This document shows positions 52,706 to 60,560 of a stretch of 64,000 bases of DNA, one piece after another. Each line of letters opens with the position of its first letter. Position 1 is the stretch's first letter. This DNA is from Lachnospiraceae bacterium (lineage in GTDB: Bacteria > Bacillota > Clostridia > Lachnospirales > Lachnospiraceae): assembly GCA_009911505.1 (NCBI GenBank), contig QXXL01000046.1:28504-92503 (forward strand), read 5' to 3'. Made by a program: the position numbers and the translations under genes. The notes below the pieces were generated by a model that had not been told where the DNA came from, searched no databases, and saw only the letters and a list, made by a program, of their open reading frames with translations.

Positions 52706-53593
52706 ATGTATCCAATCGTACGAAGAGAAAAATTGGCAGACAAGATTTTTCTGATGGATGTCAAGGCGCCAAGAGTGGCAAAGACCTGTGAACCAGGGCA
52801 ATTTGTGATTGTAAAGATGGATGAAGCTGGGGAGCGCATTCCATTGACGGTCTGTGATTATGACAGAGAAGAGGGAACAGTGACGATTGTATTTCAGACT
52901 GTTGGAGCTTCCACAAAACGCATGGAAGGGTTAATGGAAGGCGACAGCTTCCAGGATTTTGTGGGGCCGTTAGGTTGTGCTTCCGAGCTGGTTGACATGG
53001 ATATAGAAGAACTAAAGAAAAAGAAAATAGTTTTTATTGCAGGCGGTGTCGGGACTGCCCCGGTGTATCCTCAGGTAAAGTGGCTGCATGAGCATGGCGT
53101 GGAATGTGATGTGATTATGGGCTCTAAGACAAAGGATCTGCTGATTTTAGTGGATGAGATGAAAAAAGTTGCTGCGAACCTGTATGTGACGACGGATGAC
53201 GGCAGCTACGGCTTTCATGGAATGGGCACGGATCAGTTAAAAGCTTTGGTAAGCGAGGGGAAAGAATACGATCACTGCATTGCGATTGGGCCAATGATTA
53301 TGATGAAGTTTGTCTGTCTTTTGACGAAGGAATTACATATCCCCACAGTGGTTTCCATGAACCCGATTATGGTGGACGGCACAGGCATGTGCGGCGCATG
53401 CCGTTTAACGGTGGGGGACGAAGTAAAGTTCGCCTGCGTGGACGGGCCGGAATTTGACGGCCATCTGGTGGATTTCGATCAGGCAATGAAACGCCAGCAG
53501 ATTTATAAAACAGAAGAGGGCAGGGCTATGTTAAAGCTAAAAGAGGGGGATACCCACCATGGCGGCTGCGGACAATGCGGAGGTGACAAATAA
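52706..53593 (+). CDS. nfnA: NADH-dependent reduced ferredoxin:NADP+ oxidoreductase, small subunit
   Basis: 295 residues. A ferredoxin-reductase fold: FAD-binding ERIPLTVCDYDREEGTVTIVFQ (as IPLTVCDYD), NAD-binding IAGGVGTAPVYPQ, and the C-terminal 2Fe-2S Cys cluster (GTGMCGACRLTVG; FACVDGPEFDGHLVD). Also known as sulfide dehydrogenase beta or GltB-like subunit. With NfnB it bifurcates electrons between NADPH, NAD+ and ferredoxin. ATG 52706 has GAGGAGG upstream. The stop overlaps the nfnB start by one base. Confidence 0.92.
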   Translation: MYPIVRREKLADKIFLMDVKAPRVAKTCEPGQFVIVKMDEAGERIPLTVCDYDREEGTVTIVFQTVGASTKRMEGLMEGDSFQDFVGPLGCASELVDMDIEELKKKKIVFIAGGVGTAPVYPQVKWLHEHGVECDVIMGSKTKDLLILVDEMKKVAANLYVTTDDGSYGFHGMGTDQLKALVSEGKEYDHCIAIGPMIMMKFVCLLTKELHIPTVVSMNPIMVDGTGMCGACRLTVGDEVKFACVDGPEFDGHLVDFDQAMKRQQIYKTEEGRAMLKLKEGDTHHGGCGQCGGDK

Positions 53594-54978
53594 TGGATGT
53601 ATTAAAGAAAGTACCGGTAAGGGAGCAGGAGCCGGCGGTTCGTGCGAAGAATTTTGAAGAGGTATGCCTGGGATATAACGAAGAAGAAGCGGTAAAAGAA
53701 GCAGAACGCTGTTTAAACTGTAAAAATGCCCAGTGTATAAAGGGCTGCCCGGTTGCAATTGATATTCCGGGATTTGTTTCACAGATTAAGGAAGGCGAAT
53801 TTGAAAAAGCATACGAGGTGATCAGCGAAGCAAGCGCGCTTCCTGCAGTCTGCGGCCGCGTCTGCCCGCAGGAAAGCCAGTGCGAGGGCAAATGTATCCG
53901 CGGCTTTAAGGGCGAGCCGGTTTCCATCGGCAAGCTGGAGCGGTTTACGGCTGACTGGGCAAGGGAGCATGGAATCGTGCCGAAGAAAAATAAAAACGGA
54001 AACGGGCGCAAGGTCGCCGTAATCGGTTCCGGCCCTGCAGGCTTAACCTGTGCAGGGGATCTGGCCAGGATGGGTTATGACGTGACAATTTTTGAAGCGC
54101 TGCATGAACCAGGAGGCGTGCTCATATACGGGATTCCGGAATTCCGTCTTCCGAAAGACGACGTGGTGGCAAAGGAAGTGGATAATGTAAAAGCGCTTGG
54201 CGTTAAAATCGAGACAAACGTAGTAATCGGAAAAGCTACCACGATTGACGAGCTGATGGAGAACGAAGGGTTTGAAGCCGTATTTATCGGCTCGGGCGCA
54301 GGGCTTCCGCGGTTTATGGGCATCCCGGGCGAGCAGGCGAACGGCGTATTTTCCGCCAACGAATTTTTGACGCGTAACAATTTAATGAAAGCATTCCAGG
54401 AGGACTACGATACGCCGATTATGAAGGGCAAAAAAGTGGCCGTAGTCGGCGGCGGCAATGTGGCGATGGACGCGGCAAGGACGGCGCTTCGTCTTGGCGC
54501 AGAAGTACATATCGTATACCGAAGGAGTGAAGCGGAGCTTCCGGCGCGTGTGGAGGAAGTGCATCATGCAAAGGAAGAGGGGATTATCTTTAACCTCTTA
54601 ACAAACCCGGTAGAAATTCTGGTAGATGATAACGGCTGGGTAAAAGGCATGACCTGCATTAAAATGGAGCTTGGAGAGCCGGATGAATCGGGGCGCAGAT
54701 CTCCGGTAGAGGTGAAGGGATCGGAGTTTGAAATTGAACTGGATACGGTGATTATGTCCCTTGGCACTTCGCCAAACCCACTGATTTCTTCCACGACAAA
54801 AGGGCTTGATACGAACCGCAGGAAGTGTATTGTGGCAAATGAGGAGGACGGGGCGACATCGAAGCCCGGCGTATTTGCTGGCGGCGACGCCGTAACGGGG
54901 GCAGCGACGGTGATCCTTGCCATGGGCGCAGGGAAAGCGGCGGCCCAGGGCATTCATGAATATTTGTCGAATAAATAG
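53593..54978 (+). CDS. nfnB: NADH-dependent reduced ferredoxin:NADP+ oxidoreductase, large subunit (GltA-like)
   Basis: 461 residues. N-terminal Fe-S domain with CLNCKNAQCIKGCPV and VCGRVCPQESQCEGKC, FAD-binding VAVIGSGPAGLTCAGDLA with EALHEPGGVLIYGIPEFRLP, NADPH-binding VAVVGGGNVAMDAARTALRLG, and late GVFAGGDAVTGAATVILAM. The sequence alone would fit a small glutamate synthase subunit, but pairing with nfnA, and no glutamate synthase large chain nearby, makes Nfn the better call. It balances NADPH supply with reduced ferredoxin in fermentation. Confidence 0.93.
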   Translation: MDVLKKVPVREQEPAVRAKNFEEVCLGYNEEEAVKEAERCLNCKNAQCIKGCPVAIDIPGFVSQIKEGEFEKAYEVISEASALPAVCGRVCPQESQCEGKCIRGFKGEPVSIGKLERFTADWAREHGIVPKKNKNGNGRKVAVIGSGPAGLTCAGDLARMGYDVTIFEALHEPGGVLIYGIPEFRLPKDDVVAKEVDNVKALGVKIETNVVIGKATTIDELMENEGFEAVFIGSGAGLPRFMGIPGEQANGVFSANEFLTRNNLMKAFQEDYDTPIMKGKKVAVVGGGNVAMDAARTALRLGAEVHIVYRRSEAELPARVEEVHHAKEEGIIFNLLTNPVEILVDDNGWVKGMTCIKMELGEPDESGRRSPVEVKGSEFEIELDTVIMSLGTSPNPLISSTTKGLDTNRRKCIVANEEDGATSKPGVFAGGDAVTGAATVILAMGAGKAAAQGIHEYLSNK

Positions 54979-55003
54979 ATGGCAAAAGATGGGCAAAAGC
55001 GTT

Positions 55004-55051
55004 GCCGGCCAGAAGACAGCCTGGCCGGCAGCATTTTTCAAACGCGCTCTA
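55004..55051 (+). terminator. Terminator of nfnAB, with a dispersed repeat at its end
   Basis: GCCGGCCAG (55004-55012) pairs perfectly with CTGGCCGGC (55021-55029), followed by AGCATTTTT. The T-run is also the start of the repeat block CATTTTTCAAACGCGCTCTA (55032-55051), which runs into the stop codon of the convergent gene. Confidence 0.85.
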
Positions 55052-55933
55052 AAACGCCCAGTCGGGGCAGTATTCTTCTTCCGGGACAGGCTCTGGAATT
55101 GCCCAATCGTGAAGGTACCCTTTTAATTCGTCATACGGGATTTCGACTCCGGTTTTTAAACTGCTGACCTCGTCTACATAAAAATATACTACAACAGCAT
55201 TCTGTCCCCAGTGTATCCGTTCCGGTGTCATAAGAGGTTTTATTTTGTCCGGCTCCAGATATCCCTTTTTGGCGCAGAGCTGGGTCAAAATGCCCCACGC
55301 CTGTTCTTCTGGTACGGTAAAGAGATCTGTGATGGGGATTACCTGCCCGGTTGCCTGGTCAAATAATACGGTGCGGTACAGGGATAAGTCGTCATAGATG
55401 CCGCGTTCCGGAATGGACCAGGAGGTTGTAAAGCCGATGAAGCGTTCTGTTTCTACGCATGGTTCAATAAACTGGTCTGCAACACGTAATTCAAAATACT
55501 TCCCTTTTTCCAGGCATTCCTTATAATCCGCATAGGCATTTTCCAGCAGTGCGGGAATATCGAGCAAAACCCCCTGGTTTTTGTAATAAGCGCGGACAGT
55601 CTCCAAAGCTTCCGGAGTCATGGTTTCAATTCCTTTTAGGCCATTGGAATGGCTATTGGTATCCTCCACAGAAGTCGACAGAATGATATCTAACAGCTGT
55701 TGTCCGTCAGGCAGGCGGTACGAATAGATCAGTGAGTCTTCATAGGAAGGACGCCATAGGCTGATTTTGGTGCCATCCTCTAGGACATAAGCCTTATCTT
55801 GTTTTAGTTCATATTCCGTTTCGGTTTCTGTGGGTTCTTCTGCTGTGATTGACGTAAGGGCCATTAGCCCAATGCATCCTGACTGCATAAGGCAGCATAA
55901 AACCATACCCAGCATACATATATATTTTTTCAT
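55049..55933 (-). CDS. Lipoprotein of unknown function in an ABC operon
   Basis: 294 residues with a lipoprotein signal (KKYICMLGMVLCCLMQSGC, lipidated Cys at about 20). The mature part is acidic and shows the pattern of DUF3298-like or RsiV-type extracellular domains (LLDIILSTSVED; RGIYDDLSLYRTVLFDQATG; PITDLFTVPEE; GQNAVVVYFYVDEVSS), but the match is not certain. ATG 55933 has GGGAGGAG just upstream. The fourth gene of a GntR-ABC-permease operon, 14 bases after the permease stop. Confidence 0.75.
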   Translation of the reverse strand: MKKYICMLGMVLCCLMQSGCIGLMALTSITAEEPTETETEYELKQDKAYVLEDGTKISLWRPSYEDSLIYSYRLPDGQQLLDIILSTSVEDTNSHSNGLKGIETMTPEALETVRAYYKNQGVLLDIPALLENAYADYKECLEKGKYFELRVADQFIEPCVETERFIGFTTSWSIPERGIYDDLSLYRTVLFDQATGQVIPITDLFTVPEEQAWGILTQLCAKKGYLEPDKIKPLMTPERIHWGQNAVVVYFYVDEVSSLKTGVEIPYDELKGYLHDWAIPEPVPEEEYCPDWAF

Positions 55934-55947
55934 AGCTCCTCCCCCCA

Positions 55948-56751
55948 TTATTCTAAGTTTAACTTCTTTCTTGTAATATAAAAACAGATTAGATAATATA
56001 TGATACTCAGTACCACTGCCTGTAAAATAACCAGGCCAATCAGCCATTTATAAAAGCCGCTGAATGAAACATTTGTCATTTCGGCAGTTATCTGCCCTAA
56101 GGCATTAAACTGTGAGATGCCTAAAACCATAAGTACGAGAACGGATAATACCTGCTGTACCATATAAAATACGACGTATGCCCCAATTGCGGCAGGGATA
56201 CGGTGCGTACGGAAGAGCTGGCCGACAGAAACGCTTGCATATACCATCAATACGTTGCTGACACACATAAGAACTACCATGGCGGCGAGCAAAAGCCAAA
56301 ACAGCCAGAAAGACATTCCGGAAACGGCTTCGATTTCCGTTTTAAGGCGGGCAAGGGAGGAAGCGCCAATGTTTATGCCGGTATATCCCAGAATATACAG
56401 GGAAAACATGGTGGCGATGACCGCAAAAACAAGCCAGAATGAAGCGGCTATAATTTTCGTATTTAAAATGGATGCGGTGGATACGGGAAGCGTATGCGTC
56501 AAATACCCCTGGCTTGCGTACATGGTCTTATAAAAGCGTACGGTTAAGTAAACGGATGTCAGGATAAAGAGTGCGAAAATGGTCAGGCTATAAAAAGCAA
56601 TGAAGAAGCTCTTTAATGTGGTAAGGTTGTTTAGGGCGTCGAAAGCAAGCATGACATTCCCGATAAAAGCAACCGCAATCAGGGATATGTTTAACGGGAC
56701 AAGCAGCTTTGCGGTTTCCCTAAATTCATGTTTCAATAATTTTGCTAACAT
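55948..56751 (-). CDS. ABC transporter permease
   Basis: 267 residues with six predicted membrane helices (AKLLVPLNISLIAVAFIGNV; SFFIAFYSLTIFALFILTSV; IIAASFWLVFAVIATMFSLY; FWLFWLLLAAMVVLMCVSNV; AIGAYVVFYMVQQVLSVLV; WLIGLVILQAVVLSIIYYLI). The short cytoplasmic N-terminus LAKLLKHEFRETAKLLV is typical of ABC-2-type exporters of the YtrC/EcsB-like kind. It overlaps the ATPase gene by seven bases. The substrate is probably an envelope-active compound. Confidence 0.85.
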   Translation of the reverse strand: MLAKLLKHEFRETAKLLVPLNISLIAVAFIGNVMLAFDALNNLTTLKSFFIAFYSLTIFALFILTSVYLTVRFYKTMYASQGYLTHTLPVSTASILNTKIIAASFWLVFAVIATMFSLYILGYTGINIGASSLARLKTEIEAVSGMSFWLFWLLLAAMVVLMCVSNVLMVYASVSVGQLFRTHRIPAAIGAYVVFYMVQQVLSVLVLMVLGISQFNALGQITAEMTNVSFSGFYKWLIGLVILQAVVLSIIYYLICFYITRKKLNLE

Positions 56752-57443
56752 TTGAATACCTCCCGGAATAAAGCGTCAACGGATTTCCCTTCCTTTTCAC
56801 GGATGTTGTCTACGGAAGTATTTAGGGCAATCTGTCCGTCTTTGATAAAAATAACCTGATCTAGAATATTTTCGATATCGGAAATCAGGTGGGTTGAGAT
56901 CAGGATGGCTGCATCCTCATCATAGTTGCTTAAGATGGTTTCTAAGATATAATCCCTTGCTGCAGGGTCAACTCCGGCGATGGGTTCATCCAGGACATAA
57001 AGTTTGGCGCGGCGGCTCATGATTAAAATGAGCTGGACTTTTTCTTTTGTCCCCTTTGACATGGACTTTAACTTGTCGTTTGGGTTAATCTGAAGCTTTT
57101 TTAACATGTCGTATGCCCGTTCCTCTTCAAAATCCAGATAGAAATCCTTAAAGTAGCGGATAATCTCATTGACCCGCAGGTTGCTCTCTAAGTAGGAGTG
57201 ATCGGGGAGGTAGGACACCCAGCTTTTGCTTTTTGGCCCTATGGGGGCCTGGTTAACGGAAAGCGTACCTTCACTTGGCGTTAACAGGCCGTTGATTAGT
57301 TTAATCAGGGTGGTTTTGCCGCTTCCGTTGGGACCGAGAAGCCCGATAATATGCCCGCTTTCTAACGAAAGGTTGATGTGGTTTAGGGCAGTATGGCTGC
57401 CGTAGGTTTTGCTTAGGTTTTTGCATTCCAGAATGATACTCAT
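56745..57443 (-). CDS. ABC transporter ATP-binding protein
   Basis: 232 residues. Walker A GLLGPNGSGKTTLI (about 34-47), Q-loop region VSYLPDHSYLE, signature SMSKGTKEKVQL (diverged from LSGGQ, as in many drug or YtrB-type ATPases), Walker B KLYVLDEPIAGVDP and H-loop ILISTHLISD. It drives the adjacent permease. Its start overlaps the GntR stop by four bases, as in the ytr operon of Bacillus. Confidence 0.93.
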   Translation of the reverse strand: MSIILECKNLSKTYGSHTALNHINLSLESGHIIGLLGPNGSGKTTLIKLINGLLTPSEGTLSVNQAPIGPKSKSWVSYLPDHSYLESNLRVNEIIRYFKDFYLDFEEERAYDMLKKLQINPNDKLKSMSKGTKEKVQLILIMSRRAKLYVLDEPIAGVDPAARDYILETILSNYDEDAAILISTHLISDIENILDQVIFIKDGQIALNTSVDNIREKEGKSVDALFREVFKC

Positions 57444-57820
57444 GGTGTTTCCCCTTTCATATTTTCAAATGTCTGTTTCATAAGCGAAATCGTTTCTTCC
57501 CTGTCAAAGCCTAAGCTTTTCATGCTCTGTAAGAAGGTTTCGATTTTTTCCCTGGCAAGCGTGGATTTTATTTCTTCGATCATATTTAAGTCCTCCGTAA
57601 TAAAGCGTCCGCTGGTGCGTTTGGAGTAGACCAGTCCGCTGCGTTCTAATTCCTGCAGTGCTTTCTGCATTGTATTAGGGTTTACAGCCGCTTCGGTTGC
57701 AAGTTCCCGTACAGAAGGGAGCTTGTCGCCGGGGGCGTATTTGCCGGATACGATAGAAAGCTGCATAATTTCTATAATCTGTAAGAAAATCGGACGATCA
57801 GACGTTAAGTTCCATGGCAT
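57440..57820 (-). CDS. GntR family (YtrA subfamily) transcriptional regulator
   Basis: 126 residues. Winged helix with PIFLQIIEIMQLSIVSGKYAPG and DKLPSVRELATEAAVNPNTMQKALQELE-type recognition helices (short quote: SVRELATEAAVNPNTMQKAL), plus a short C-terminal dimer helix (KSLGFDREETISLMKQTF) as in YtrA, which has no large ligand domain. It should repress its own operon; in Bacillus YtrA-controlled exporters respond to cell-wall antibiotics. First gene of the minus-strand operon 57820-55049. Confidence 0.92.
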   Translation of the reverse strand: MPWNLTSDRPIFLQIIEIMQLSIVSGKYAPGDKLPSVRELATEAAVNPNTMQKALQELERSGLVYSKRTSGRFITEDLNMIEEIKSTLAREKIETFLQSMKSLGFDREETISLMKQTFENMKGETP

Positions 57821-57845
57821 TTCATCACCTCACTTTGTGTACTGC

Positions 57846-57891
57846 TGTATTAACATACTAATACAATAGTGCAAACGGATGCGTTTGTCAA
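57846..57891 (-). promoter_or_regulatory. Promoter and operator of the GntR-ABC operon
   Basis: Minus strand TTGACA (57886-57891) and TATTGT (57863-57868), spacing 17. A palindrome with arms GTATTA and TAATAC (57846-57865) starts at the end of the -10 site, as expected for an operator bound by the GntR protein. Confidence 0.7.
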
Positions 57892-57985
57892 GAGGATATC
57901 TGAAAATATGCAGTGAATTTTATGTAACAGTTTAGCCTTCCGGCTCCGCTGTTACAATTTTACACATTCTGTCAGAAGGAAAGTA

Positions 57986-58014
57986 TTTACTTACCGGGAA
58001 AAAAATGATATGAT
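57986..58014 (+). promoter_or_regulatory. Probable promoter of iorAB
   Basis: TTTACT (57986-57991) and TATGAT (58009-58014), spacing 17, 64 bases before iorA. Confidence 0.55.
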
Positions 58015-58077
58015 GATTAAAGTTGCGTAAAGAGAGGTTTTTACGAAAGCAGAATTTACACAGGAAAGGATGTCGTT

Positions 58078-59814
58078 ATGAGACAATTGATGTTAGGCAA
58101 TCAGGCGCTGGCGAGGGGTCTGTATGAAGCAGGCTGCTGCGTGGTATCAAGTTACCCGGGTACGCCGAGCACGGAAGTGACGGAAGAAGCCGCAAAGTAC
58201 GATGAAATTTACTGCGAGTGGGCGCCGAATGAAAAAGTGGCAATGGAAGTCGCATTTGGCGCTTCCCTGGCAGGGAAAAGAAGCTTTTGCGGAATGAAGC
58301 ACGTCGGGCTAAACGTTGCGGCGGATCCGCTGTTTACCTGTTCTTATACAGGGGTAAACGCGGGCATGGTGATTTGTGTGGCAGACGACGCGGGCATGCA
58401 CTCGTCTCAGAATGAGCAGGATTCCCGCCATCATGCAATCGCATCCAAAATCCCGATGCTTGAACCGTCGGATTCCGCCGAGGCATGTGAGTTTGCCAAA
58501 AAGGCGTTTGAACTTTCCGAGGAATTTGACACTCCGGTCATCATTAAAATGTGTACCAGGGTTGCGCATTCCCAGAGCATTGTAGAGGAAGGCGAGCGGA
58601 TCGTTTTTGCCCCCGTTCCTTATGAAAAGAATATTGCCAAATACGTGATGATGCCGGGCAACGCCATCCGCCGCCATCCGGTTGTGGAGGAGCGTACCAG
58701 AAAGCTGATCCGGTTTGCGGAAGACTGTGAATTTAACCGTGTGGAAATGGGGGATACCAGGATTGGCATTATTACCTCTTCCACCAGCTACCAGTATGTA
58801 AAGGAAGTATTTGGGGACAAAGCAAGTATTTTAAAGCTTGGCTTAATCAATCCGCTTCCGCAGAAGCTGATATTGGATTTCGCCGCGAAGGTGGAAAAGC
58901 TGGTAATCGTAGAAGAGCTGGATCCGATTATCGAAAATCACTGTAAGCAGCTGGGGCTTACGGTTACCGGCAAGGACGTCCTGCCGATGGAAGGCGAATA
59001 TTCCCAGAACCTGATAGCCGAAAAGCTGGGCGTAAAAACGCCGTCTTACCATAAATTAGAAGAAACCATGCCGAACCGTCCTCCGGTGATGTGCGCCGGA
59101 TGCCCGCACAGGGGGCTGTTTTACATATTGTCAAAAAATAAATGCACGGTACTCGGCGATATCGGCTGTTATACCTTAGGCGCGGTCGCCCCGTTAAACG
59201 CTATGGAAATGACGCTTTGCATGGGGGCTTCCGTCAGCGCCATCCACGGCTTTAACAAAGCGCTCGGCGCAGAGGGCGAAGGCAGGACCGTAGCGGTAAT
59301 CGGCGATTCGACCTTTATGCATTCCGGAATGACGGGCCTTGCCAATATTGCCTACAACCAGAGCAATTCCACGGTGATTATTCTGGACAACTCCATTACG
59401 GGCATGACCGGGCACCAGCAGAACCCGACGACAGGCTACAACATCAAAGGCGACCCGGCAGGCAAAATCGATCTGGAAAGCCTGTGCCGTTCGATGGGCT
59501 TTTCCCGTGTGTCGGTTGTGGATCCGTATGATTTGGAAGCCTGCGACCGGGTGGTGAAAGAAGAGCTTGCGGCAGACGGGCCGTCCGTTATCATCAGCAG
59601 GCGTCCGTGCGCGCTGTTAAAATACGTCAAGCACGATGCGCCCCTTACGGTCAAAGAGGAACAATGCGTGGGCTGTAAATCCTGTATGCGCCTTGGCTGC
59701 CCGGCGATCAGCATCAAGAACGGGAAAGCTGCCATTGACAATACCTTATGCGTAGGCTGCAAGGTATGCGCGCAGCTTTGTAAATTCGACGCGTTAAAGA
59801 CCGGGGAGGTGTAG
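58078..59814 (+). CDS. iorA: Indolepyruvate:ferredoxin oxidoreductase, alpha subunit
   Basis: 578 residues. N-terminal pyrimidine-binding part (GNQALARGLYEAGCCVVSSYPGTPSTEV), middle region, thiamine-diphosphate binding part with GDIGCYTLG and GDSTFMHSGMTGLANIAYNQ, and two 4Fe-4S motifs at the C-terminus (CVGCKSCMRLGCP; CVGCKVCAQLCKF). It decarboxylates indole-, phenyl- or hydroxyphenyl-pyruvate to the aryl-acetyl-CoA, reducing ferredoxin, in aromatic amino acid fermentation. Two bases before iorB. Oxygen-sensitive clusters fit an anaerobe. Confidence 0.96.
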   Translation: MRQLMLGNQALARGLYEAGCCVVSSYPGTPSTEVTEEAAKYDEIYCEWAPNEKVAMEVAFGASLAGKRSFCGMKHVGLNVAADPLFTCSYTGVNAGMVICVADDAGMHSSQNEQDSRHHAIASKIPMLEPSDSAEACEFAKKAFELSEEFDTPVIIKMCTRVAHSQSIVEEGERIVFAPVPYEKNIAKYVMMPGNAIRRHPVVEERTRKLIRFAEDCEFNRVEMGDTRIGIITSSTSYQYVKEVFGDKASILKLGLINPLPQKLILDFAAKVEKLVIVEELDPIIENHCKQLGLTVTGKDVLPMEGEYSQNLIAEKLGVKTPSYHKLEETMPNRPPVMCAGCPHRGLFYILSKNKCTVLGDIGCYTLGAVAPLNAMEMTLCMGASVSAIHGFNKALGAEGEGRTVAVIGDSTFMHSGMTGLANIAYNQSNSTVIILDNSITGMTGHQQNPTTGYNIKGDPAGKIDLESLCRSMGFSRVSVVDPYDLEACDRVVKEELAADGPSVIISRRPCALLKYVKHDAPLTVKEEQCVGCKSCMRLGCPAISIKNGKAAIDNTLCVGCKVCAQLCKFDALKTGEV

Positions 59815-59816
59815 AA

Positions 59817-60386
59817 ATGACAAAGAACATTATGATAGTAGGCGTAGGAGGGCAGGGCTCACTGCTTGCCAGCAAGCTGCTGGGGCATCTGCTTTTGTCA
59901 GAAGGGTATGATGTAAAGGTATCGGAAGTACACGGGATGAGCCAGCGCGGCGGCAGCGTCGTGACGTATGTTAGGTTCGGGGAAAAGGTGTATTCGCCGA
60001 TTATTGATAAGGGAGAAGCGGACTTTATCGTATCCTTTGAAAAACTGGAAGCGGCCCGTTATGTGGAGTATTTGAAGGAAGGCGGCAGGATTGTAACGAA
60101 TACGCAAAAAATCGACCCGATGCCTGTCATTACGGGGGCGGCGGCTTATCCGGAGCGTTTAATCGAGAAGATGCAGGAAACGGGGATTTTGGTCGATGCG
60201 ATGGACTGCCTTTCTTTAGCGGAAGAGGCAGGCTCTGCAAAGGCAGTGAATATCGTGCTGATGGGGCGTTTGTCCAAATACTTTGATATTCCAGTGGAGA
60301 AATGGCAGAATGCGATTGAAGAATGCGTTCCGGCAAAATTTGCGGAGCTGAACCGCAAAGCGTTTTTGCTGGGACGCGGAGAATAG
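59817..60386 (+). CDS. iorB: Indolepyruvate:ferredoxin oxidoreductase, beta subunit
   Basis: 189 residues of the pyruvate-ferredoxin-oxidoreductase gamma-like fold: NIMIVGVGGQGSLLASKLLG, VSEVHGMSQRGGSVVTYVRFG and SFEKLEAARYVEYLKEGG. It forms the CoA-binding gamma-type part of the IorAB complex. ATG directly follows iorA (GGGGAGGT ribosome site). The CoA ligase gene starts 47 bases later. Confidence 0.95.
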   Translation: MTKNIMIVGVGGQGSLLASKLLGHLLLSEGYDVKVSEVHGMSQRGGSVVTYVRFGEKVYSPIIDKGEADFIVSFEKLEAARYVEYLKEGGRIVTNTQKIDPMPVITGAAAYPERLIEKMQETGILVDAMDCLSLAEEAGSAKAVNIVLMGRLSKYFDIPVEKWQNAIEECVPAKFAELNRKAFLLGRGE

Positions 60387-60433
60387 AGAGATGTCCCATG
60401 GTGAACAAATAAAGAAACGATTGGAGAGAAAAC

Positions 60434-60535
60434 ATGAAGAACTATTATCAGCCAGAAATTGAAACCATGCCGTTGGAGCAGCTTCAGGATCTTCAGAGCG
60501 AACGCCTGGTGAAACAAGGTAAAATACGTTTATGA
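60434..60535 (+). pseudogene. N-terminal fragment of the CoA ligase gene, cut off by a frameshift
   Basis: ATG 60434, with GGAGAG upstream, opens KNYYQPEIETMPLEQLQDLQ and then leaves frame at 60518-60519. Removing one G there (CAAGGTAAAA to CAAGTAAAA) restores VKQVKYVYDNV and joins the frame of 60561-61739. The repaired gene would have 434 codons, the normal length of PaaK-type ligases. Confidence 0.75.
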
Positions 60536-60560
60536 TAACGTAAAGTTTTATCATGACAAG

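Noticed and set aside
53593..54978. Glutamate synthase small subunit
   Set aside because: The sequence would allow it, but there is no large subunit nearby and the adjoining nfnA gene is the standard partner of NfnB.
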